Positions 50,471 through 59,437 are shown, counted from the stretch's first letter. The stretch is 64,000 nucleotides of DNA from JBBQNR01 sp963774075 (GCA_963774075.1 CAVZDP010000003.1:124001-188000), one strand, 5' to 3'. Notes: generated from the sequence alone by a model not told the origin. Numbers and translations: made by a program.

Positions 50471-51061
50471 TTGCGCCTATTCCGCGGCGGTCGGCGCCGT
50501 GGCGCCCCGGTCGAGTACCTGGTCGTCGGGCTTGGCAATCCCGGCTCGCGCTACGCCGGCACGCGCCACAACGTCGGCTTCGAGGTGGCGAACGAGCTCG
50601 CCCGCCGCTGGGAGCTGCCAAAGGCGAGCAAGTCGTTCAACGCGCTCGTGACCGAGGGACGCGCGGGCCCGGGTGGGCCCCACGTCGCCGTGCTTCTCCC
50701 CCAGACCTATATGAACGATTCCGGCAAGTCGGTAGGACCGGCGCGCGGTCACTACCGGATCGGGCTCGACCGCCTGATCGTCGTCCACGACGAGATCGAC
50801 CTTCCCTTCGGCGACGTGCGCGCGCGCAGTGGGGGCGGCCTCGCCGGTCACAACGGGCTCAAGAGCGTCAGCAGGGAGGCCGGCGGAAGCGACTTCCTGC
50901 GCGTGCGCGCCGGCGTCGGGCGCCCCGACCCCGACAGCACGGACCCCGACGTCGTCGCCGACTACCTGCTGTCCCGCTTCACCGAGCCCGACTCGGACGT
51001 GCGCAAGCTCGTCGAGCGCGCGACGGACTGCGCGGAGCAAACGGTTCTCGAGGGCGTCTAG
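50471..51061 (+). CDS. pth: Peptidyl-tRNA hydrolase
   Basis: A 196-residue esterase recycling peptidyl-tRNA. The core begins EYLVVGLGNPGSRYAGTRHN with the catalytic His, followed by LLPQTYMNDSGKSVGP, VVHDEIDLPFGDVRAR and GGGLAGHNGLKSV. The TTG at 50471 gives a short basic extension before the core; no better start is visible. Convergent with the GGDEF gene across a 160-nt structured gap. Confidence 0.94.
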   Translation: MRLFRGGRRRGAPVEYLVVGLGNPGSRYAGTRHNVGFEVANELARRWELPKASKSFNALVTEGRAGPGGPHVAVLLPQTYMNDSGKSVGPARGHYRIGLDRLIVVHDEIDLPFGDVRARSGGGLAGHNGLKSVSREAGGSDFLRVRAGVGRPDPDSTDPDVVADYLLSRFTEPDSDVRKLVERATDCAEQTVLEGV

Positions 51062-51064
51062 ACG

Positions 51065-51218
51065 GTTGATTCCGAATCCGCGTGCCCCTGGGGCCGCGAA
51101 AACCGAGCTGGGCGAGGACGCAGGGCGAAACCCATGCCGGTCTGCATGGGTGAGCCCGAGGACGACGATCCAGCGAAGGTTTGCAGCGTCAGCCAGGGGT
51201 ACGGGGAGTTTGGAATCA
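51065..51218 (+). other. Structured intergenic segment between convergent genes
   Basis: TTGATTCC at 51065-51072 can pair with GGAATCAA at 51211-51218, enclosing 138 nt. Inside are a GC-rich hairpin (GCCC-CTG-GGGC) and a long stem GGGC-GAA-ACCCATGC / GCATGGGT-GA-GCCC whose GAA/GA internal loop resembles a kink-turn. No open frame of note. This could be a small RNA or a double terminator; I could not match it to a riboswitch consensus. Confidence 0.35.
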
Positions 51219-51223
51219 ATCGT

Positions 51224-52807
51224 CTAATGGGCCGCCGGCTGTAGCTCGGCGACCAGATAGTCCTCGAACGCCTGGACGCAGCGGGGGTCGAACTGGCTCC
51301 CCGAGTTGCGCCTGAGCTGCTCGAGGGCGGCCTCCAAGGTCATCGCGGGCCGGTAGGGCCGGTCGCTCGTCATCGCGGTGAAGGCGTCGACGACGCGCAG
51401 GACCCGGGCGGCGATCGGTATCTGCTCGCCGCGCAGGCCGTTGGGATAGCCGCTGCCGTCGAAGTTCTCGCGCGCGTGACGAAGCCACGGAGCGATCGGC
51501 GCCAGTCCCTCGATGCGGCCGACCATCTCCGCCCCCTTGACGAGCTGGCGCTTGACCTCCTCGTACTCCTGCGGCTCGAGCGGCCCCGGCTTCTGAAGGA
51601 TGCAGTCGGGGACCGGGACCTTGCCCACGTCGTGCACCATCGCGGCGAGGCTGATCGAGACGAGGTCGTCCTGGCGCCACCCGAGCCGCCTGGCGAGCCC
51701 GGTCGCGAGCCGTACTGAGTGCGCCTGCCCGGACTCCTCGCCCATACGCGTGTTGACCGCGCCCGCAAGCGTGGCGGCCCAGTCGAGCGGGTCGACGGCC
51801 GGCGCGGGCTCGGCTCCGTACTTGAGCGCGTAGAGCTCGATGTCGGCGGCTCGGTAGAGATCCTCCCCGATAGCGCCGTCCTCGGGGAAGCAGGAGATGC
51901 CGATCGTGACCGGTATGCGGTCGCTGAGCGTCTCCCTCACGCGCTCCGCCACCTTGTGCGCCTCCGCCTTGGAGGTTGCGGGCGAGAGCACCGCGAACTC
52001 GTCCCCGCCCAGGCGTCCCACGCTGTCCATCGGGCGTACCGACTGTGCCGTGCCGTCGGCCACCCACGTCAGCAACTCGTCGCCGGCCGCGTGGCCCATC
52101 CTGTCGTTGACAGCCTTGAAGCCGTCGAGATCGAGTAGCAGGAGCGACAGAGGCTGGCCTGACCGATGCGCCTCCGCCAGCTCGGCGTCCAGCCGCTCCT
52201 CGAACCCGCGCCGGTTGAGGCAGCTCGTCAGCGGATCCGTACGCGACATCAGCTTCAGCAGGGATCTGTGCCTGTCGTGGTTCTGCGCCTGCCACGCGCA
52301 CATCACGGCGGTCGCGGCGAGCGCCACCGCCATGAAGCCGACATAGGTCGCGTCGGGGTTCGTGCCGGCAAGCAGGGCGGCGGCGACGTATGAGAGCACG
52401 TCGGCCGCCCCCACGATGACAATCGACGGCAGCGGATAGGAGAGCGCGGCAAAGATCAGAGGTATGAAGAACACCGCTCCGAACGGACTCGTGGCACCGC
52501 CGTCGGCGGCGACGATGATCGCGATCAGGGCAATGTCGGCCAGACTCCACGCAAGGAAGAAGAGCTCCGCAAGCCGGCTGCGCACGATCCGCTCGGTCGG
52601 CAGGAAGCCGATCACGAGCGCGAAGGCGAACCCCACCGCCAGCAGCGCGGCGATGAGTGGCCGGTTCGGCTGGCCCGGTGTGACGACGGCGTAGAGGATG
52701 CCCGCCGCGCAGACCATGTGAGTCAGCCATACGCCGGCCCTCACCATCGCCATGCGCAGGTGGATCTCTGTGAGATCGACTATCCGTGCCGAACCGGAGG
52801 CGGCCAT
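51224..52807 (-). CDS. Membrane GGDEF - HD-GYP cyclic-di-GMP protein
   Basis: A 527-residue signalling protein. Residues ~20-190 hold five to six membrane helices (for example LIAALLAVGFAFALVIGFLP). The GGDEF domain (~200-330) has the intact active site VGRLGGDEFAVLSP. The HD-GYP domain (~350-520) has HSVRLATGLA, MVHDVGKVPVPD, RHARENFDGSGYPNGLRGEQ and VVDAFTAMTSDRPYR. The protein can therefore in principle both make and degrade c-di-GMP. The EAL domain is absent. Confidence 0.9.
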   Translation of the reverse strand: MAASGSARIVDLTEIHLRMAMVRAGVWLTHMVCAAGILYAVVTPGQPNRPLIAALLAVGFAFALVIGFLPTERIVRSRLAELFFLAWSLADIALIAIIVAADGGATSPFGAVFFIPLIFAALSYPLPSIVIVGAADVLSYVAAALLAGTNPDATYVGFMAVALAATAVMCAWQAQNHDRHRSLLKLMSRTDPLTSCLNRRGFEERLDAELAEAHRSGQPLSLLLLDLDGFKAVNDRMGHAAGDELLTWVADGTAQSVRPMDSVGRLGGDEFAVLSPATSKAEAHKVAERVRETLSDRIPVTIGISCFPEDGAIGEDLYRAADIELYALKYGAEPAPAVDPLDWAATLAGAVNTRMGEESGQAHSVRLATGLARRLGWRQDDLVSISLAAMVHDVGKVPVPDCILQKPGPLEPQEYEEVKRQLVKGAEMVGRIEGLAPIAPWLRHARENFDGSGYPNGLRGEQIPIAARVLRVVDAFTAMTSDRPYRPAMTLEAALEQLRRNSGSQFDPRCVQAFEDYLVAELQPAAH

Positions 52808-52874
52808 AGCGATCTCATCGACAGGTGGGCGCCCAGATTTGAGTCAAGGGGGGCCTGGCCGCACGGCCCGGTGG

Positions 52875-52880
52875 TAGCGT
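52875..52880 (+). promoter_or_regulatory. Putative -10 element of the glyoxalase gene
   Basis: TAGCGT is 8 nt before the GTG start at 52889, with no ribosome binding site. Confidence 0.4.
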
Positions 52881-52888
52881 GCCGAGCC

Positions 52889-53269
52889 GTGGGCGAGCTC
52901 ATCCACACCTGCTACCGGATCTCGGACATCGACCGCTCGGTCGATTTCTACGAGAAGCTCGGGTTCGAGGAGCTGCGACGGATGCCCATCCGCGACGAGG
53001 CGATCAACGTCTTCATGGGACTTCCCGGCGATGGGCCGCGCCTGGAGCTGACCTTCAACCACGGTCGCGACGAGCCCTACGAGATCGGCACCGGCTACGG
53101 CCACATCGCGGTGCACGTCGAGGACCTCGACGGAGCCCTGGAGAGGCTGAATGAAGTCGGGATCGAGCCCGAGAAGCCTCCCTACCAGGTACGCGAGGGC
53201 GGCTCGCGCCTGTGCTTCGTCAGGGACCCGGACGGCTACCGGATCGAGCTGATCGAGCGGGCCTCTTAG
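52889..53269 (+). CDS. Glyoxalase I-like VOC superfamily protein
   Basis: A 126-residue single VOC domain. It reads HTCYRISDIDRSVDFYEKLG, LELTFNHG, GYGHIAVHVEDLDGALERL and CFVRDPDGYRIELIERA. The four metal ligands of lactoylglutathione lyase (two His, two Glu) are in place. Because actinobacteria lack glutathione, the substrate may be a mycothiol hemithioacetal of methylglyoxal. GTG start 8 nt after a -10-like hexamer; the SDR gene follows by 34 nt. Confidence 0.9.
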   Translation: MGELIHTCYRISDIDRSVDFYEKLGFEELRRMPIRDEAINVFMGLPGDGPRLELTFNHGRDEPYEIGTGYGHIAVHVEDLDGALERLNEVGIEPEKPPYQVREGGSRLCFVRDPDGYRIELIERAS

Positions 53270-53303
53270 TCCTTTTCCATCTCCACGGTCGCCCAGGAAA
53301 GCA

Positions 53304-53993
53304 ATGAGCGAAGAACGCGTGATGTTGATAACCGGCGCCTCCTCCGGGATCGGCGCCGCCACCGCCAAGCACGCGACCGAGGCGGGCTGGCGCGTCGTGC
53401 TGGCCGCGCGCTCGCGCGAGCGGCTCGAGGAGCTCGCGGCCGGGCTCGGCGGGGCGGAGCGCGCGGTGGCAGTCGAATGCGACGTGAAGGAATGGGACGA
53501 CCAGCAGCGAGCGGTCGCCGCGGCATTCGACTCGTTCGGCCGCCTCGATGTGGCCTTCGCCAACGCCGGCTTCGGCGCCAAGCGCGGCTTCCTCGAGGAG
53601 ACGCCCGAGCTGTGGCGCGACATGGTGCTGACGAACGTCTACGGCGCTGCGCTGACGGTGCGCGCGACGATGCCGTCCCTGCGCGAGGCTCGCGGGCACC
53701 TGCTGCTGACCGGCTCCGTTGCGGGGCGGGTCGCGCTCCCCGGCTCTCTCTACTCCTGCACCAAATGGGCGGTGACGGCGATGGCCGAGGCGGCGCGCCA
53801 GGAGCTGGAGGGCACTGGAGTGCGAGTGACGCTCGTCGAGCCCGGGATGGTCGACACGCCGTTCTTCGACCAGAGGCCGAGCCAAGCGCTCCAGCCGGAC
53901 GACATCGCGCGCGCGGTCATGTACGCGATCGGCGAGCCGCCGCACGTGAACGTCAACGAAGTTCTCGTGCGCCCCGTTTCGCAGAACGTCTAG
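53304..53993 (+). CDS. Short-chain dehydrogenase/reductase
   Basis: A 229-residue classical SDR. Cofactor loop LITGASSGIGAATAK, NAG motif AFANAGFGAKRG, catalytic Ser in LLTGSVAGRVALPG and Tyr-x3-Lys in LYSCTKWAV; the C-terminal VEPGMVDTPFF is typical. The Arg in AARSRERLEEL favours NADPH. Substrate not predictable. It likely shares a transcript with the glyoxalase gene. A hairpin terminator follows. Confidence 0.92.
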   Translation: MSEERVMLITGASSGIGAATAKHATEAGWRVVLAARSRERLEELAAGLGGAERAVAVECDVKEWDDQQRAVAAAFDSFGRLDVAFANAGFGAKRGFLEETPELWRDMVLTNVYGAALTVRATMPSLREARGHLLLTGSVAGRVALPGSLYSCTKWAVTAMAEAARQELEGTGVRVTLVEPGMVDTPFFDQRPSQALQPDDIARAVMYAIGEPPHVNVNEVLVRPVSQNV

Positions 53994-54011
53994 GTCGTGC
54001 CCTCAGAGCTC

Positions 54012-54039
54012 CCGGATTTCGCGCCTAAGCGAAATCCGG
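54012..54039. terminator. Bidirectional hairpin terminator between convergent genes
   Basis: A perfect 11-bp inverted repeat, CCGGATTTCGC and GCGAAATCCGG, around a 6-nt loop GCCTAA, followed by TTCT. It lies between the SDR stop and the stop of the opposite small gene. Confidence 0.75.
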
Positions 54040-54041
54040 TT

Positions 54042-54413
54042 CTACTGTTGAAGAAGCCAGGCGCCCGCAACCGCGAAGGTGGCGGCCGTGGCGCTCACGA
54101 GCGCTGCTGAGCTCAGTGGCAGCTGGCCGCGCGCGCCGGCGAGCACACCGGCAGCCACGTCGGCGACGTCGCACGCGACCCCCGCGCTGATCCAGTCCTC
54201 CTTCTTCTTGCGGCCGCTGCGAAGGGCGCCGGCTCCGAGCGCCACATCGCGCGCGCCGAACAGGCGCCCCACGTAGGGAAGCTGCGGGTTGCCGTCCGGG
54301 TCCAGGCCGAACAGCCTGCCGGCGAGATTCGGCGACAACCACGTTCCTGTGCCCACGGCGATGCGGCTGATCGCGATCGCGTTGGCGGCGGTCTCCTTCT
54401 GCGTCTTGTTCAT
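54042..54413 (-). CDS. Small membrane-associated hypothetical protein
   Basis: A 123-residue protein with hydrophobic Ala/Gly-rich helices (VGRLFGARDVALGAGALRSG; ALVSATAATFAVAGAWLLQQ) and the pattern TGTWLSPNLAGRLFGLDPDG. Similar short membrane proteins are widespread in actinobacteria and carry no assigned function. ATG 54413 follows GAGAGGACGGG. The open frame continues upstream into the mfd promoter region and is not used. Confidence 0.65.
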   Translation of the reverse strand: MNKTQKETAANAIAISRIAVGTGTWLSPNLAGRLFGLDPDGNPQLPYVGRLFGARDVALGAGALRSGRKKKEDWISAGVACDVADVAAGVLAGARGQLPLSSAALVSATAATFAVAGAWLLQQ

Positions 54414-54500
54414 CCCGTCCTCTCCGGGTCTTTTGCGGCGAACGTCGTCGTTTGCGAGGACGGCCAAGGCGGTCGCCGCTCGCTGTTCGGTGCAGAAACC

Positions 54501-54506
54501 TATCCT
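54501..54506 (+). promoter_or_regulatory. Putative -10 element of mfd
   Basis: TATCCT lies 7 nt before GTG 54514, which is in frame with mfd. A second hexamer TAGAAT (54585-54590) is only 4 nt before ATG 54595, too close for a normal start at that codon. Confidence 0.35.
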
Positions 54507-54594
54507 AAGAGCAGTGAGCCGGCCGGACCACGGGGTCCGGTCTTTCGGCGTGGGCGACAGCGGCGACGAGCACGGAGATAGGTCTAGAATCGAG

Positions 54595-57500
54595 ATGAGC
54601 AGCGAGACCAGCACCAAGACAACCGAGCTTCGGCGCCTCCTGGCGCACGCGAACGAAAGCGAGGAGCTGAAGCGGCTCTCGAACGCTGCGGCCGAGTCGG
54701 CTCAGCGAGCCTTCGTGTCGCCGTCGGTGCGTCCCTTCGCCATCGCGGCGCTCCTGGACTCCGCGCCGTTCGCGCAGCGCGCGGCGCTCGTCGTCGCCGG
54801 CGACGACCGAGCGGCACGCGACCTCGCCGTCGACCTGCGCACCTACCTGGGCCCGCGGGCCGTTCGCTTCTACCCCGCCCGTGGCGTCCGCTACGAGTCG
54901 CAGCTAGCGCCGCCGCCGCACCTGGTCGGGCTTCGGATCGCGGCGCTCGACTCTCTGCTCGACGAGCGGGCCGGTGGAGCGGCGCCGGTCGTCGTCGCCA
55001 GCGCGGTGGCGCTCGCCGAGCGGATACCGGACCCGGACCTGCGCCCGCACGGGTTCACGATCGACGTCGGCGCGACGCTCGACCTCGACGAGGTTCTCGA
55101 GCTGCTCGTCGCCTGCGGCTACGAGCGGCGCGACCAGGTCGAGGACCGCGGCCAGTTCGCTGTTCGCGGCGGCATCCTCGATGTCTATCCCTCGACCGAG
55201 GAGCGCGCCGTGCGGGTGGAGCTGTTCGGCGACGAGGTCGAGTCGCTGCGCTGGTTCTCCACTTTCACCCAGCGCTCGCTCGCGGAGGCCGAATCGGTGG
55301 AGATCGCGCCGGCCGCCGAGCTCGACCCCCAGTACCGCGAGCTCGCAGAGCTGGCCGCCTCCGAGGAGCGCGAGCAGCGGCCGGACATCGCGGACGTGCT
55401 CCCGATCGAGCGCTTCGTCTCTTTCCTCGACCTGATCCCCGAGCGCGCGGCGGTCGTGCTGTCCGCGGAAGAGGAGCTGGGCGCTGCTCTGGCCGACCAT
55501 TGGCAGGACGTCACGACGAGCCTGCACTCCGATGACGCGGACCAGCTCTACGTCGCTCCGGCCGACGTCGAGCGGGCGCTGGCGGATCGGGTGGCGGTGC
55601 GCTTCTCCGCCGTGGCCTCCGACCAGGAGCACACCCTTCGGGCTCAGGCGGCGGACGGGTCGGCGCGCTCGATAAGAGAGGCCGAGCCGGAGCTCGAGAA
55701 GCTACTGCGCTCCGGCCACCTGACCGTGGTCGCCTGGGCGCGACGCGGAGAGGCCGAGCGGGCCGCCTACAACTTGGCGCGGCTTCGTCCCAGCGTCGAC
55801 GGCGGCGAGCCGGAGCCCGGCGCCGGGCACCTGTGGTTCGCGCTCGCCTCCCTGCGCGAGGGCTTCATCGCTCCGGCGCTGAAGCTCGCGGTCATTCCCG
55901 ACCACCGGCTGCTGCGCCGCCGCCGGGCGGAGCGCCCCGAGCGACCCGGCCGGGCGATACGGGCGTTCACAGACCTGCGCGCGGGCGACATTGTCGTCCA
56001 CACCGACCACGGCATCGGCCGCTTCACCGGTTTCGACACCAAGACGGTCGGAGGCGTGACGCGCGACTACCTCGCCCTCGACTACCGCGGAGAGGATCGC
56101 GTCTTCGTCCCGACGGACCAGCTCGACAAGCTGAGCCGCTACGTCGGCGCGGACGGTCACGAGCCGCCGCTCTCCAAGCTCGGCGCCAAGTCGTGGGAGA
56201 CGATGAAGTCGCGCGCGCGGCGCGCGGCGCGCGAGCTCGCGGGCGAGCTGATCAACCTTTACGCGGAGCGCAAGGCGCGCAGCGGCCACCGCTTCGAAGA
56301 CGACTCCGAATGGCAGCTCGACTTCGAGCGCTCCTTCCCCTACAGGGAGACCGACGACCAGCTCGAGGCGATCGAGCAGACGAAGGCTGACATGGAGGCC
56401 CCGCAACCGATGGACCGTCTCATCTGCGGAGACGTCGGCTACGGGAAGACCGAAGTCGCGCTGCGGGCGGCGTTCAAGGCGGCTGCCGCCGGCAAGCAGG
56501 TGCTCTTCCTCGTCCCCACGACGATCCTCGCTCAGCAGCATCACGGCACGTTCACCGAGCGGCTGCGCGACTATCCGTTCCGAGTGGACGTGCTCTCACG
56601 CTTTCGCTCGCAGAGGGAGCAGCGCGAGGTGACCGCCGACTTCGCGCAGGGGAAGGTGGACATCCTGATCGGCACACACCGCTTGCTGTCGCGCGACATT
56701 CGTCCCAAGGAGCTGGGGCTCGTGATCGTCGACGAGGAGCAGCGCTTCGGCGTGCGCCAGAAGGAGCTGCTGCGCCAGCTGCGCCTGAGCGTCGACGTGC
56801 TGTCGCTGTCGGCGACGCCAATCCCGCGCACGCTGCAGATGTCCCTTGCCGGGTTGCGGGACATCTCGGTGATCGAGACGCCGCCCGAGGGCAGGCGCCC
56901 GATCCACACCTACGTCGGCGAGTACGACGACGACCTCGTCAAGACGGCGATTGAGCGCGAGCTCGCGCGCGGCGGGCAGGTGTTCTTCCTGCACGGGCAG
57001 GTGGAGACGATCGAACGCGCGGCGGAAGGCGTGCGCGCGCTCTGCCCGCAGGCCAAGGTCGCGGTCGCGCACGGCCAGATGGAGGCCTCGCGACTCGAGG
57101 ACACGATGATCGGCTTTCTCCGCGGCGAAGCGAACGTGCTGGTGTCGACGACGATCATCGAGTCCGGGCTCGACATCCCGCAGGCCAACACGCTGATCAT
57201 CGAGCGAGCGGACAGGCTCGGCCTCGCCCAGCTCTACCAGATCCGTGGCCGGGTCGGGCGCTCGCGCGAGCGCGCGTACGCATACCTGCTCTATCCCTCG
57301 GCCGCGGAGCTGAGCCCCGAGGCCGGAGCGCGGCTCGCCACCCTCTCCGACTACACCGAGCTCGGCTCGGGATTCAAGATCGCCATGCGCGACCTCGAGA
57401 TCAGGGGTGCCGGCGACCTGCTGGGCGAGGAGCAGTCGGGCCACGTGGCAGCGGTCGGGTTCGAGCTCTACTGCCAGATGCTGGACGAGGCCGTGGAGGA

Positions 57501-57978
57501 GCTGCGAAGGCGCGGGACGGACGACGGCGCCGAGCCGCCCGAGCCTGTGCGGCTGGACGTGCCCGTCGACGCCTACATCCCGGACGACTACGTGCCGTAC
57601 GAGGTGGCGAAGATCGACACCCACCGCCGCATTGCGGGGAGCCGCGACGCGGCAGAGCTCGAGCGCGTCAGCGACGAGCTCGAGGACCGCTTCGGGCCGG
57701 TGCCGGAGCCCGTCGAGAACCTGATCAGGCTCCAGCGGGCGCGGCTCCAGCTGGGCCAGGCCGGGGCGCGCACGGTCGAGTTCCGCGGGGGGCGGCTCGT
57801 GCTTGCCCCGCTCGAGCTCGACCTCGACCAGGTGCGCGCGCTGAGAGAGGAGGTACCCGAGGCGATCTACGAGTCCTTGAAGAGGACGCTCAGGGTCGAC
57901 GTGCCGGACGACCCGCGCGAGCGTCTGGCCGCCGTGACCCGAGTTGCGACCCGCTTGGAGCCCCTAAGCCGAGAATAA
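54595..57978 (+). CDS. mfd: Transcription-repair coupling factor
   Basis: A 1127-residue ATP-dependent DNA translocase that removes RNA polymerase stalled at lesions and recruits UvrA. In order: UvrB-like N-terminal domains (~1-430), the CarD-like polymerase-binding domain (RAGDIVVHTDHGIGRFTGFD, ~465-530), the helicase Walker A (ICGDVGYGKTEVALRAAF), DEEQ box (VIVDEEQRFGVRQ), SLSATPIPRTLQMSL, the TRG and motif VI (QIRGRVGRSRERAYAYLLYP), and the C-terminal domain. ATG 54595 is taken; GTG 54514 would add 27 residues and has a better-placed -10. Confidence 0.95.
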   Translation: MSSETSTKTTELRRLLAHANESEELKRLSNAAAESAQRAFVSPSVRPFAIAALLDSAPFAQRAALVVAGDDRAARDLAVDLRTYLGPRAVRFYPARGVRYESQLAPPPHLVGLRIAALDSLLDERAGGAAPVVVASAVALAERIPDPDLRPHGFTIDVGATLDLDEVLELLVACGYERRDQVEDRGQFAVRGGILDVYPSTEERAVRVELFGDEVESLRWFSTFTQRSLAEAESVEIAPAAELDPQYRELAELAASEEREQRPDIADVLPIERFVSFLDLIPERAAVVLSAEEELGAALADHWQDVTTSLHSDDADQLYVAPADVERALADRVAVRFSAVASDQEHTLRAQAADGSARSIREAEPELEKLLRSGHLTVVAWARRGEAERAAYNLARLRPSVDGGEPEPGAGHLWFALASLREGFIAPALKLAVIPDHRLLRRRRAERPERPGRAIRAFTDLRAGDIVVHTDHGIGRFTGFDTKTVGGVTRDYLALDYRGEDRVFVPTDQLDKLSRYVGADGHEPPLSKLGAKSWETMKSRARRAARELAGELINLYAERKARSGHRFEDDSEWQLDFERSFPYRETDDQLEAIEQTKADMEAPQPMDRLICGDVGYGKTEVALRAAFKAAAAGKQVLFLVPTTILAQQHHGTFTERLRDYPFRVDVLSRFRSQREQREVTADFAQGKVDILIGTHRLLSRDIRPKELGLVIVDEEQRFGVRQKELLRQLRLSVDVLSLSATPIPRTLQMSLAGLRDISVIETPPEGRRPIHTYVGEYDDDLVKTAIERELARGGQVFFLHGQVETIERAAEGVRALCPQAKVAVAHGQMEASRLEDTMIGFLRGEANVLVSTTIIESGLDIPQANTLIIERADRLGLAQLYQIRGRVGRSRERAYAYLLYPSAAELSPEAGARLATLSDYTELGSGFKIAMRDLEIRGAGDLLGEEQSGHVAAVGFELYCQMLDEAVEELRRRGTDDGAEPPEPVRLDVPVDAYIPDDYVPYEVAKIDTHRRIAGSRDAAELERVSDELEDRFGPVPEPVENLIRLQRARLQLGQAGARTVEFRGGRLVLAPLELDLDQVRALREEVPEAIYESLKRTLRVDVPDDPRERLAAVTRVATRLEPLSRE

Positions 57979-58057
57979 GAGTTTCGTCCCAACCCCCCGG
58001 CACCGGCGGCTCTTGCCGTTGCCGCGGCTATAGTTCTCACCCCGCCGCCTGGCCGAC

Positions 58058-59437
58058 GTGCCGCGGCCCCCAGTCCACACCCTCCCCTTCACAAACTTGA
58101 TCCGCAGACTTTCCATTCTCGGCGTCGTCATCGCGGCCATCGTGGTGGCCGTAGTCCTGATCGCCGCCAACGACGACGACGAGGTGCCCAAGGGCGCGGT
58201 TGCCGGCGTCGACGGCAAGCCCGTCACGAAGGAACAGTTCGACCGCTGGCTCGGCGTCATCTCGGCGGTTCAGCAGCCGCCGAACTCGAAGTCGAAGAAG
58301 AAGCCAGAGCCGCCCAAGCCGGGCTCGAAGAACTACGAGCAGACCGCCCAGCAGGTGATGCAGTTCCTCGTGTCCTCGCTTTGGGTCGCGGGAGAGGCTG
58401 CCGACCGCGGCCTCACCGCCACGCCAAAGGAGATCCAGCGCCAGTTCAGCGAGACCAAGAAGCAGTCGTTCCCGACCGAAAAGGCTTATCAGCGTTTCCT
58501 CGAGCAGACCGGGCAGTCGCAGGAGGACATCATGTTCCGGGTCAGGCTCGACGTGCTCTCGAACAAGATCCGCCAGGACGTAACGCGGGGCACGACCGAC
58601 ATCGGCGACGAAGAGGTAAAGCAGTACTACGACCAGAACGAGGCGCAGTTCTCGCAGCCCGAGCGGCGCGACATCCAGATGGTGCTGACGAACAACGAGG
58701 CCAAGGCTCGTGAGGCACAGCAACGCATCCAGGGTGGCGAGAGCTTCAAGAGGGTGGCGAAGGCCCTGTCCAAGGACCCGGCCACCAAGGACCAGGGCGG
58801 CCAGCTACTCGGCGTCACGAAGGGACAGCAGGAGACCGACTTCGACGCAGCTCTCTTCGCGGCGCCCAAAGGCAAGCTCACGGGCCCGATCAAGACCGAC
58901 CAGGGCTACTACGTCTTCCAGGTGACAAAGATCACCGCGGCGACCAAGCAGGGTCTCGAGCAGTCCAAGGAAGGCATCCGCCAGCTCCTGATCTCGCAGA
59001 AGCAGCAGACGGAGCTCGACTCCTTCACCACGGACTTCCGCGAGAAGTGGCGGGAAGCCACCATCTGCCTCGAGGACTTGGCGATCCCCGATTGCTCCAA
59101 CGGCGAGCAGCCGCCGCCCGCTGGGCTGGGTACCGGCCCGGCGGCGAAGGCCGGCACCGGCAACCCGCCCGCGCTCGGCGGCGTGCCGCAGCCCCAGGTG
59201 CCCGGGTCGGCCCCCGGCGCGGTGCCGCCCACCGGCGTCCCCGGGGCCCCGCCGACGATCACCCCTGGCCCGACGGCCTCTGCTCCGCCTGCTCTCACGG
59301 GTGGAGGAGGAGCTCCCGCGGTCACCGGAACGCCCGCGCTCGGGGCCGGCGGAGGCGTCCCCGGCGGCGTCGTGCCCGGAGGCGCGCAGGGTGGCGCGCC
59401 ACCCGTCCAGGGCGGCGCTCCTCCCCCCGGCGGCTAG
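58058..59437 (+). CDS. Membrane-anchored PpiC/PrsA-type peptidyl-prolyl isomerase
   Basis: A 459-residue extracytoplasmic foldase. An N-terminal anchor helix (LSILGVVIAAIVVAVVLIAA) is followed by a SurA-N-like helical region (~45-190) and a parvulin domain (~195-300) reading PERRDIQMVLTNNEAKAREA, then GGQLLGVTKGQ and GPIKTDQGYYVFQVTKI. The last 110 residues are a Pro/Gly-rich low-complexity tail. It would assist folding of exported proteins, of which this region has many. The GTG 58058 start is 23 nt after TATAGT; TTG 58097 is an alternative. Confidence 0.88.
   Translation: MPRPPVHTLPFTNLIRRLSILGVVIAAIVVAVVLIAANDDDEVPKGAVAGVDGKPVTKEQFDRWLGVISAVQQPPNSKSKKKPEPPKPGSKNYEQTAQQVMQFLVSSLWVAGEAADRGLTATPKEIQRQFSETKKQSFPTEKAYQRFLEQTGQSQEDIMFRVRLDVLSNKIRQDVTRGTTDIGDEEVKQYYDQNEAQFSQPERRDIQMVLTNNEAKAREAQQRIQGGESFKRVAKALSKDPATKDQGGQLLGVTKGQQETDFDAALFAAPKGKLTGPIKTDQGYYVFQVTKITAATKQGLEQSKEGIRQLLISQKQQTELDSFTTDFREKWREATICLEDLAIPDCSNGEQPPPAGLGTGPAAKAGTGNPPALGGVPQPQVPGSAPGAVPPTGVPGAPPTITPGPTASAPPALTGGGGAPAVTGTPALGAGGGVPGGVVPGGAQGGAPPVQGGAPPPGG

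Noticed and set aside
51065..51218. GEMM (c-di-GMP), ydaO (c-di-AMP) or TPP riboswitch
   Set aside because: Short similarities exist but the conserved cores of these riboswitches are not all present, and no gene starts downstream on either strand.
51216..52730. 504-codon minus-strand frame parallel to the GGDEF gene
   Set aside because: It is the +1 frame of the GGDEF-HD-GYP gene and contains only scrambled Arg/Gly/Ala sequence.
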